This document shows positions 7,229-11,868 of a stretch of 11,868 nt of DNA, piece by piece. The translations under genes and the position numbers were made by a program. Positions within the stretch are counted from its first letter, which is position 1. Each line of letters begins with the position of its first letter. The notes beneath the pieces are model-generated. The model saw only the letters and a program-made list of their open reading frames with translations. It did no database searches and was not told the DNA's origin. The DNA comes from an uncultured Oscillospiraceae bacterium (GTDB lineage: Bacteria; Bacillota; Clostridia; Oscillospirales; Acutalibacteraceae): the NCBI GenBank assembly GCA_900547095.1, contig URFG01000021.1, positions 1 to 11,868 on the forward strand, given 5' to 3'.

Positions 7229-7257
7229 ATTATACTAAATTTAGGCCGTTATGTCAA
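7229..7257 (-). promoter_or_regulatory. consensus sigma-A promoter for the phoH-ybeY-era-recO-mutS2 part of the operon
   Basis: Minus strand TTGACA (7252-7257), 17-nt spacer, TATAAT (7229-7234): a perfect housekeeping promoter. The TGA within TTGACA is the yqfD stop codon. Transcription from about 7222 gives a leader of about 10 nt before the GGAG ribosome site, and lets the housekeeping genes be expressed without the sporulation pair upstream. Confidence 0.85.
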
Positions 7258-8417
7258 TTTTGATCTTCAACAATTATAGACTCCGGCACGGCAATATTTT
7301 CATTTGTTGTAAAATAGGTGGTGACCTTAGCGCCTGATTTTGAAAATTCGGTTTTAAAATCCGTTATTTTTGCATTTTTACCGAAGTTTTTTTCTATATA
7401 TTTTTTATTTTTTTCTATCAATATTTTTTCGAGCTTATTTTTTGATCTTATTTCTTTTTTTGTATCGCAAATGGTATATTCTTTCACGGTGAGGGCTATT
7501 GGTATTTCCTTTTTTAAAAGCTTAAATTGCTTATGTGTTGTGCTGTTTACATTTTCTTCTGTACAATCGCCTATAAACAACGGAATTTTAAGCCCGAATA
7601 AAGATAAAACGGCTCTTTTTTCTCTCTTTTTTGTTTTTTCTTTAATTACTATCCTGTAATCTTCCGTTGACTCCACCGATCTTTGGGTATCGGCAAAAAT
7701 ATCGCCTTTTGATTTTACAAACTGCGTTGTGTTTTTACCCTCTATAATTCCGGAAACCAGCAGTTCGTCTTTAGATACCGCGTCGCCTACCTTTACGAGC
7801 GGCATACCAGAAGTTATATCGATTTTAGTAATAATTCCGTCGGCAGAGCTTTTGATATTTCCGGGTTTTTCTTTATTATTTTTATCTTTGATTTCACTGA
7901 CATCGACACTTAAAATGCAGCCTTCTTCATTGATTGCCGCCCAGGAAAGATTATCAAGATCAAGTAACAATTCCTGCGATTTTTTATCAAGAATTGATTT
8001 TTTATATCTTTTTCCCTCAGATATTCCGATTTTTTTGCAGGAATTTATAATCGTTTTATCGTCGATATTCTTATTGCCGTGAACATCTATTTTCCATATA
8101 AAACCGGACATTGTTTCAAGAATTATAAAAAATAGTATAATTCCGGTCAAAAAGCCTGTTCTTTTTTTATATTTTCCGATAATAAACGGTATACCGCGCT
8201 TTTTAAAAATTTTGATCTTAGCGTCTGTTTTTCTTTTTATCTTCCGCAATTTTTTAAAATCTTTAAGGTTTATTAAAACTGTAATATAATCTTTTTCCGA
8301 ACGGAAGTTTTTTAGTATTATTCCGTTTATTGTCGCGCGGTTAATTAGTTTTTCCCTGTCGTCGCCCATTATTTTTATAATAAGGTATCCGTTTAAAAAT
8401 CTTAAAATCGAATTCAT
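7254..8417 (-). CDS. yqfD: sporulation protein YqfD
   Basis: Protein of 387 aa with the YqfD layout. A conserved N-terminal domain (GYLIIKIMGDDREKLIN; 10-26) is followed by one membrane segment at about 88-108 (GFLTGIILFFIILETMSGF). A long extracytoplasmic part begins WKIDVHGN, as in POTRA-like domains, and contains GDAVSKDELLVSGII near the middle. YqfD is a conserved sporulation membrane protein under sigma-E in B. subtilis; its mechanism is not settled. ATG 8417 has GGGAG with a 6-nt spacer. It follows yqfC by 18 nt as in other spore formers. Lys and Ile content is very high. Confidence 0.9.
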   Translation of the reverse strand: MNSILRFLNGYLIIKIMGDDREKLINRATINGIILKNFRSEKDYITVLINLKDFKKLRKIKRKTDAKIKIFKKRGIPFIIGKYKKRTGFLTGIILFFIILETMSGFIWKIDVHGNKNIDDKTIINSCKKIGISEGKRYKKSILDKKSQELLLDLDNLSWAAINEEGCILSVDVSEIKDKNNKEKPGNIKSSADGIITKIDITSGMPLVKVGDAVSKDELLVSGIIEGKNTTQFVKSKGDIFADTQRSVESTEDYRIVIKEKTKKREKRAVLSLFGLKIPLFIGDCTEENVNSTTHKQFKLLKKEIPIALTVKEYTICDTKKEIRSKNKLEKILIEKNKKYIEKNFGKNAKITDFKTEFSKSGAKVTTYFTTNENIAVPESIIVEDQN

Positions 8418-8435
8418 AGTTATCTCCCGGATTTG

Positions 8436-8732
8436 TCAGTTTGAAAATTCTAATGATGTGATTTTGCCTTTTATGCTGATAACTTCATTTTCAAATGATA
8501 AAATTAAAAAATCTTTGCCGAAAACCGATATCTCGCCTTTTAAAATTTCAAGTCTTAAAAAGTCGGTATCATAGTTTAAAATTCCTTTGCAGCCTTCGAG
8601 AGTTAATTCTTTATCGGAAAATATCTCAATATGCGCGCCGTTTTGAGCGTTATCGGAAAAATATTCCTGCGAGCATTTAAAAATTTTTGCGCATTGCTTT
8701 TTTCGGCTTTTAAATTTGAATTTATCGGACAT
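8436..8732 (-). CDS. yqfC: sporulation protein YqfC (YabP/YqfC family)
   Basis: Small protein of 98 aa. The C-terminal two thirds carry the YabP/YqfC beta-rich domain: IEIFSDKELTLEGCKGI, then YDTDFLRLEILKGEISVFGK, then a final strand ending GKITSLEF. The N-terminal part is short and basic. Family members are mother-cell sporulation proteins, and yqfC always precedes yqfD in spore-forming Bacillota. ATG 8732 has only a distant GGGG (8745-8748, 12-nt gap). Another ATG a few bases upstream is out of frame and ends after six codons. Confidence 0.88.
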   Translation of the reverse strand: MSDKFKFKSRKKQCAKIFKCSQEYFSDNAQNGAHIEIFSDKELTLEGCKGILNYDTDFLRLEILKGEISVFGKDFLILSFENEVISIKGKITSLEFSN

Positions 8733-8768
8733 TATTATTCATCGCCCCAAAATAAGTAAATTTAATTA

Positions 8769-8798
8769 ATTATATTAAATATAATCTCCGAATATAAT
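8769..8798. promoter_or_regulatory. symmetric divergent promoter region between yqfC and ylbJ
   Basis: Arms AATTATATT (8768-8776) and AATATAATT (8791-8799) are exact inverted copies with a 14-nt gap. On either strand this reads TTATATT-N14-AATATAAT, near the sigma-E form KMATATT-N14-CATACAMT (6 of 7 and 6 of 8). One symmetric element could thus serve yqfC leftward and ylbJ rightward, both sigma-E genes in B. subtilis. For ylbJ the predicted start near 8805 nearly touches the ribosome site at 8804, so a sigma-A -10 at 8780-8785 (TATAAT) is an alternative. Confidence 0.4.
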
Positions 8799-8817
8799 TA
8801 TGCGGGGTGTGTTTTAT

Positions 8818-9834
8818 TTGAAAGTTTTTAAAAGAATTTTTATTTTTTCTTTGATATCTTTATTTGCGTTTTGCCTTATCATTTTTAGAAATGATGCTGT
8901 AAACGGAGCAATAAAAGGGCTTTATATGTGTTCCGATGTTTTGATACCTTCATTATTTCCTTTTATGGTATGCGTTTTATTATTTATCAGCGTTGTAGAA
9001 TCATTAAATTTAAAAAATAAAATTCCGCTTATTTTTATTCTTTCGGTATTGGGCGGATATCCTATAGGAGCAATGCTTTTAAATGAAGAAGTAAGACTTG
9101 ATAATATTGAGCCGAATTGCGCCGAAAAAATGATGAGATTTTGCGTAAACGCGGGCCCCGGATTTATCATAATTGCCGTTGGCTCGGGAATTTACGGATC
9201 TGTTAAAACAGGACTGATATTATTCTTATCTGCAATTTTATCATCTTTCAGTATTTTTTTATTTTCATGTTTTTTAGGAAAAGATAAAATAAAATTTAAA
9301 AGTACTCGTAAAGACAGTTCTTTTGAATTTTCAGATATTTTTGTAAACAGTACTGCGCGCGCTTCTGCTTCGATGATTAATATTTGCAGCTTTGTAGTGT
9401 TATTCTGTGTTATAAATTCCGTTTTGGAAAAATTTGCAGATAAAGTGAAATTTTTAAATTTTTTGGTTTATTTAAACGAGGTCAGCTGTTCCGTCTTTAA
9501 ATTTAAAAATATTTATGCTGTCAGTTTTATTCTCGGGTTCGGCGGAATTTGCGTTATTATGCAGATCATTGCTGTCAGCGGCGATATGAAATTTAATGTT
9601 CTGAAATTTTTGATTTTCAGGATTTTAAACGGTTTGTTGTTTTTATTTTATTCTTCGGTTTTAATTAAAGTATTCAGGTGCAAAATTTCAACAGCTTTTC
9701 TTAATAACACTATAATTATTAAAACGAATTCATTAAAAACTGTTTTAGTTCTTTCGGCGGTTGTTATCTTGTTCCTTATTTCGGTTCAAAGTAAAAAAAT
9801 CATTGGAAAAGATAAAGCTATGTGTTATAATTAA
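8818..9834 (+). CDS. ylbJ: sporulation integral membrane protein YlbJ
   Basis: Multi-pass membrane protein of 338 aa with YlbJ/nucleoside-recognition-domain motifs: AIKGLYMCSDVLIPSLFPFM, then LGGYPIGAMLL, then MMRFCVNAGPGFIIIAVG, matching the IPSLFPF, GGYP(V/I)GA and N(A/S)GP blocks of the family. About eight hydrophobic segments are visible. YlbJ is a mother-cell protein needed for heat-resistant spores in B. subtilis. I chose TTG at 8818 (KVFKRIFIFSLISLF follows) because GGGGTG (8804-8809) precedes it by 8 nt. ATG at 8800 has no ribosome site and may lie upstream of the transcript start. The gene is divergent from yqfC-yqfD and followed after 31 nt by a small Cys-rich gene. Confidence 0.85.
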   Translation: MKVFKRIFIFSLISLFAFCLIIFRNDAVNGAIKGLYMCSDVLIPSLFPFMVCVLLFISVVESLNLKNKIPLIFILSVLGGYPIGAMLLNEEVRLDNIEPNCAEKMMRFCVNAGPGFIIIAVGSGIYGSVKTGLILFLSAILSSFSIFLFSCFLGKDKIKFKSTRKDSSFEFSDIFVNSTARASASMINICSFVVLFCVINSVLEKFADKVKFLNFLVYLNEVSCSVFKFKNIYAVSFILGFGGICVIMQIIAVSGDMKFNVLKFLIFRILNGLLFLFYSSVLIKVFRCKISTAFLNNTIIIKTNSLKTVLVLSAVVILFLISVQSKKIIGKDKAMCYN

Positions 9835-9865
9835 AATAAATAATAAAAAACACGGGAGCAGAAAA

Positions 9866-10081
9866 ATGGGCTTTTCTCTTTTTAATAAAAAACAAAAAAA
9901 ATCCTGCCTTTGGTGCGAGTTCGGAAGAAAATCGGATTACGGTGAAAATATTTTTTGCTTAAAGCACGGAGTAACGGGAAAAAGAGATTATTGCAGGCAT
10001 TATAAATATGATGTATTTAAAAGAAAACCCGATAATAAAAATATCGAAAAAGCTTATTCGCCTGACGATTTTAAAATATAA
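9866..10081 (+). CDS. small Cys-rich, probably zinc-binding protein, unknown function
   Basis: Protein of 71 aa: Lys-rich start (MGFSLFNKKQKK), then C14-x2-C17, C31-x2-H34 and C43-x-H45, and a basic tail with YKYDVFKRKP. Four Cys with flanking His suggest one zinc site. Similar short proteins with a CxxC, a central C.K.G and a final CR.(F/Y).YD(P/V).KR.P stretch are, as I recall, common uncharacterised proteins in Clostridia. ATG 9866 has GGGAG (9854-9858) with a 7-nt spacer; the frame is open further upstream into ylbJ, but only this start has a ribosome site. It probably shares the ylbJ transcript. No function can be assigned. Confidence 0.75.
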   Translation: MGFSLFNKKQKKSCLWCEFGRKSDYGENIFCLKHGVTGKRDYCRHYKYDVFKRKPDNKNIEKAYSPDDFKI

Positions 10082-10089
10082 AAAAGTTC

Positions 10090-10118
10090 TTGACAAACCA
10101 AATTCGTTATGATATGAT
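10090..10118 (+). promoter_or_regulatory. sigma-A promoter of the tRNA genes
   Basis: TTGACA (10090-10095), 17-nt spacer and TATGAT (10113-10118). The predicted start near 10125 lies about 8 nt before the tRNA-His 5' end. No terminator separates it from the upstream Cys-rich gene, so readthrough is possible. Confidence 0.85.
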
Positions 10119-10132
10119 AGTTTTTGCGTTAC

Positions 10133-10210
10133 GGTGGGTGTAGCTTAGTTGGTTAAAGCGCCAGTTTGTGGCACTGGAGATCGTGGGTTCGAATCCCATC
10201 TCCCACCCCA
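10133..10210 (+). tRNA. tRNA-His (anticodon GTG)
   Basis: Cloverleaf with D arm GCTT/AAGC, anticodon stem CCAGT/ACTGG around loop TTGTGGC (anticodon GTG), T arm GTGGG-TTCGAAT-CCCAT and encoded CCA (10208-10210). G at 10133 is the extra G-1 opposite discriminator C73, the identity mark of tRNA-His. The acceptor stem GTGGGTG/CTCCCAC has a T-T mismatch at 6:67. Confidence 0.97.
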
Positions 10211-10220
10211 TAAGCGTTTA

Positions 10221-10256
10221 GGCACCTTTTCGTTTGAGCGTTTAGGTGCTTTTATT
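10221..10256 (+). terminator. terminator-like hairpin between the two tRNAs
   Basis: GCACCT (10222-10227) pairs with AGGTGC (10244-10249), with a G-T pair outside, and a T-rich tail follows. A direct repeat AGCGTTTAGG (10213-10222 and 10237-10246) overlaps both arms. If it works fully, tRNA-Gln needs another promoter, and I see none with a good -35 box; partial readthrough is more likely. Confidence 0.55.
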
Positions 10257-10273
10257 TTTAATATTTAATATTT

Positions 10274-10348
10274 TGGGGTGTCGTCAAGCGGTAAGACACA
10301 GCACTTTGACTGCTGCATTCGTGAGTTCGAATCTCGCCACCCCAGCCA
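10274..10348 (+). tRNA. tRNA-Gln (anticodon TTG)
   Basis: Acceptor TGGGGTG pairs fully with CACCCCA. The D arm is GTC/GAC, and the anticodon stem CAGCA/TGCTG encloses CTTTGAC (anticodon TTG). The T arm is GTGAG-TTCGAAT-CTCGC, discriminator G, and CCA is encoded at 10346-10348. Its 3' end is duplicated 170 bp downstream. Confidence 0.97.
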
Positions 10349-10351
10349 AAA

Positions 10352-10387
10352 AAAGAAATTGCATACTTTAGTATGCGGTTTCTTTTT
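10352..10387 (+). terminator. intrinsic terminator after tRNA-Gln
   Basis: Arms 10352-10367 and 10370-10385 pair with two G-T pairs and a TT loop, followed by a T-run. The left arm sequence is repeated at about 10523-10541 without a matching right arm. Confidence 0.85.
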
Positions 10388-10395
10388 TATTATAC

Positions 10396-10507
10396 GCGAG
10401 ATTCGAACAGGACGGTTTTGACGGCAGTCAAAATTCGGACCTTCCGGTGGACGGTCCGAAAGTGAGCAAACGTGTCGGTGCACGGCAGTGTGCCGAGCGA
10501 ATCTCGC
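10396..10507 (+). other. three-hairpin, tRNA-adjacent structured element (possible ncRNA or miniature mobile element)
   Basis: An outer 10-bp stem GCGAGATTCG (10396-10405) with CGAATCTCGC (10498-10507) encloses three hairpins. H1 is TTTTGAC-GGCA-GTCAAAA (10416-10433). H2 is TTCGGACC (10434-10441) with GGTCCGAA (10453-10460) and an 11-nt loop. H3 is CGGTGCAC-GGCA-GTGTGCCG (10476-10495). H1 and H3 share the GGCA loop and a common ACGGCAGT core. The segment is clearly richer in GC than its surroundings. Bases 10396-10408 are also the exact reverse complement of tRNA-Gln 10325-10337. No plausible coding sequence or known RNA family is recognised. Confidence 0.6.
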
Positions 10508-10556
10508 CACCCCAGCTAAAAAAAAGAAATTTCATACTTAATTATTAAAATATTTT

Positions 10557-10603
10557 ACACTAAATATAGGATTTCTATTGACATTTAATACTACATATAG
10601 TAT
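10557..10603 (+). promoter_or_regulatory. tandem NrdR-box-like operator at the pflB promoter
   Basis: ACACTAAATATAGGAT (10557-10572) and ATACTACATATAGTAT (10588-10603) both contain CTANATATAG and fit the NrdR box acaCwAtATaTwGtgt at all its strongly conserved bases. They are separated by 15 bp (31-bp period, three helical turns), the spacing typical of NrdR box pairs. Box 1 lies upstream of -35; box 2 lies between -35 and -10 and overlaps the -10, so bound repressor would block the promoter. Confidence 0.5.
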
Positions 10604-10606
10604 GAT
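10578..10606 (+). promoter_or_regulatory. sigma-A promoter of pflB
   Basis: TTGACA (10578-10583), 17-nt spacer, TATGAT (10601-10606). Predicted start near 10613, about 24 nt before the ATG, with AGGAGAG (10624-10630) as ribosome site. Confidence 0.85.
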
Positions 10607-10636
10607 AGTATCACCATTTAAATAGGAGAGACTATT

Positions 10637-11868
10637 ATGTACAACAGTTGGAACGGATTTAAAGGTGAACAATGGAAAAATGAAATCGATGTAAGCGATT
10701 TTATAAAGGAAAACTATACTGAATATTCAGGAAACGCTGAATTTCTTTCCGGCGCAACTTCAAGAACTAACGAACTTATGAAGAAAGTAAATGCACTTTT
10801 CGATAAGGAAAGGCAAAACGGCGGAGTACTGGACATAGACACAAAAACCGTTTCGAATATTGATGCTTATAAACCGGGTTATATTGATAAAAATTCCGAG
10901 ATAATCGTGGGTCTGCAAACCGACTCCCCTCTTAAACGCGGAGTCAATCCGTACGGCGGTATAAGAATGGCAAAACAGGCTTGCTCCGCTTACGGTTATA
11001 ACTTAAGCGATAAAATTGAAGAAAAGTTCAAGGACAGAACTACTCATAACGACGGGGTTTTCAGTGCTTACACTAAGGAAATGCGTAAGGCCAGGCACTG
11101 CCATTTAATAACAGGCCTTCCCGACGCTTACGGAAGAGGAAGAATTATCGGCGATTACAGAAGAGTTGCTCTTTACGGTATTGATCAGCTTATCGCTTGG
11201 AAGGAAGAGGATAAGGCTAACTGTGGCGATGGCAACATGTTTGATGATGTCATCCGTCAGAGAGAAGAGCTTTCAGAGCAGATTAAGCGTCTCAAAGAGA
11301 TGAAGGTTATGGCTCAGTCATACGGATATGACATTTCAAAGCCAGCTTCAAACGCTAAAGAGGCTGTTCAGTGGTTATACTTCGGATACCTTGCAGCTAT
11401 CAAGACTCAGAACGGTGCAGCTATGTCAGTTGGACGTGTATCTACATTCCTTGATATCTACATTGAGAGAGATATTAAGGCTGGTAAGCTTACAGAGGCT
11501 GAGGCTCAGGAGCTTATCGATCATTTCACAATGAAGCTTCGTATGGTTAAGTTCGCAAGAATTAAGTCATACAACGAGCTGTTCTCAGGAGATCCTGTAT
11601 GGGCTACTCTTGAGGTTGGTGGTATCGGTGTTGACGGACGTTCAATGGTTACAAAGAACGATTACAGATTCCTTCATACACTTGAGAACATGGGACCAGC
11701 TCCAGAGCCAAACCTTACAGTTCTTTACTCATCAGCTCTTCAGGATACATTCAAGAAGTATGCTGCTAAGATTTCTGTAAGAACAAGCTCAATCCAGTAT
11801 GAGAACGATGATGTAATGAAGCCAATCTGGGGCGATGATTACTCAATCTGCTGCTGTGTATCAGCTAC
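10637..11868 (+). CDS. pflB: formate C-acetyltransferase (pyruvate formate-lyase), 5' part, runs off window
   Basis: Open frame of 410 codons without a stop to the window edge. PFL is a glycyl radical enzyme that splits pyruvate with CoA into acetyl-CoA and formate. Visible blocks are WNGFKGEQWKNEIDVSDFI near the start, SPLKRGVNPYGG, the HCHLITGLPDAYGRGRIIGDYRR stretch, GYLAAIKTQNGAAMSVGR, VKFARI..YNELFSGDPVWAT and ENMGPAPEPNLTVLYSS. The catalytic Cys pair is C406-C407 in SICCCVSA, just before the edge; the C-terminal glycyl-radical loop lies outside. ATG 10637 has AGGAGAG with a 6-nt spacer. Codon use changes sharply at about 11215-11265: GAA 11 against GAG 2 before, GAA 1 against GAG 13 after, with CCA and TCA taking over for Pro and Ser. 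It may be controlled by NrdR-like boxes. Confidence 0.95.
   Translation, partial: MYNSWNGFKGEQWKNEIDVSDFIKENYTEYSGNAEFLSGATSRTNELMKKVNALFDKERQNGGVLDIDTKTVSNIDAYKPGYIDKNSEIIVGLQTDSPLKRGVNPYGGIRMAKQACSAYGYNLSDKIEEKFKDRTTHNDGVFSAYTKEMRKARHCHLITGLPDAYGRGRIIGDYRRVALYGIDQLIAWKEEDKANCGDGNMFDDVIRQREELSEQIKRLKEMKVMAQSYGYDISKPASNAKEAVQWLYFGYLAAIKTQNGAAMSVGRVSTFLDIYIERDIKAGKLTEAEAQELIDHFTMKLRMVKFARIKSYNELFSGDPVWATLEVGGIGVDGRSMVTKNDYRFLHTLENMGPAPEPNLTVLYSSALQDTFKKYAAKISVRTSSIQYENDDVMKPIWGDDYSICCCVSA

Larger units (their letters stand above)
10328..10541 (+). repeat. direct repeat of the tRNA-Gln 3' end (10328-10346 and 10498-10516), extended copy to about 10541
   Basis: The 19-bp sequence CGAATCTCGCCACCCCAGC occurs at 10328-10346 within tRNA-Gln and again at 10498-10516. 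Similarity continues for about 25 bp through the A-run and GAAATT(G/T)CATACTT of the terminator arm. The copies are 170 bp apart and look like the core sites left when something integrates at a tRNA 3' end, or like a tandem duplication. The second copy is not a complete tRNA. Confidence 0.8.

Noticed and set aside
7318..8082. Plus-strand ORFs of 113 and 117 aa opposite yqfD
   Set aside because: Hydrophobic shadows of the Lys-rich YqfD sequence, without ribosome sites.
9761..9865. N-terminal extension of the Cys-rich protein into ylbJ
   Set aside because: The upstream frame is only the shadow of the ylbJ C-terminus; the ribosome site GGGAG points to ATG 9866.
10396..10507. CRISPR repeat or known riboswitch in the hairpin region
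   Set aside because: No regularly spaced identical repeats with unique spacers, and no recognisable aptamer core; the three hairpins differ in sequence.
10265..10510. Minus-strand ORF of 81 aa across tRNA-Gln and the hairpin element (contains GWRDSNSRMQQSKC)
   Set aside because: It is the antisense translation of tRNA-Gln plus the palindromic element; RDSNSR-type proteins are well-known false ORFs from tRNA genes.
10328..10516. Full integrative element with attL/attR at tRNA-Gln
   Set aside because: Only about 170 bp lie between the repeats and no integrase or other gene is present, so a complete element is excluded; a miniature or residual one remains open.
11328..11534. Plus-strand ORF of 68 aa
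   Set aside because: Shadow frame wholly inside pflB.

Overview
The window looks like chromosome of a low-GC, endospore-forming member of the Clostridia, most likely Oscillospirales/Ruminococcaceae. The evidence is the AT-rich sequence, AAA/GAA-type codon use, sporulation genes (spoIIM-like, yqfC, yqfD, ylbJ) and the Bacillota gene order yqfC-yqfD-phoH-ybeY-era-yqzL-recO, here followed by mutS2. The taxonomic call is inference from gene content and order.

Layout. 1-257 (-): 5' part of a SpoIIM-like membrane protein behind a sigma-E-like promoter. 258-616: AT-rich intergenic region with repeated TTATGTNAAC decamers. 617-1351 (+): SDR reductase of the FabG/YmfI type, ending at a strong bidirectional terminator (1364-1408) shared with the convergent operon. 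1416-1506 (-): short, frameshifted relic that resembles the C-terminus of a DUF4097-type protein. 1516-8732 (-): one long co-directional cluster, read yqfC, yqfD, phoH, ybeY, era, yqzL-like, recO, mutS2. The sporulation pair yqfC-yqfD heads it. A consensus TTGACA-N17-TATAAT promoter overlapping the yqfD stop codon can drive the housekeeping part (rRNA maturation and 30S assembly by YbeY/Era, recombinational repair by RecO, collided-ribosome or DNA processing by MutS2). 8818-10081 (+): divergent ylbJ and a small Cys-rich protein.

10133-10348 (+): tRNA-His and tRNA-Gln with their own promoter and terminators. Just behind tRNA-Gln, 10396-10507 is a GC-richer element that folds on paper into three hairpins enclosed by a 10-bp stem. 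It is bracketed by a duplicate of the tRNA-Gln 3' end. This is the least explained structure in the window.

10637-11868 (+): 5' part of pflB (pyruvate formate-lyase), running off the window just after its catalytic cysteines. Its promoter carries two NrdR-box-like palindromes with a 31-bp period, and codon use switches abruptly inside the gene at about 11215-11265.

Several housekeeping genes carry unexpected single-base features: an ACG start for the YqzL-like ORF, no ATG/GTG/TTG at the natural start of phoH, and Gly to Arg in the Era P-loop. They could be real or could be sequence errors; read-level data would decide.
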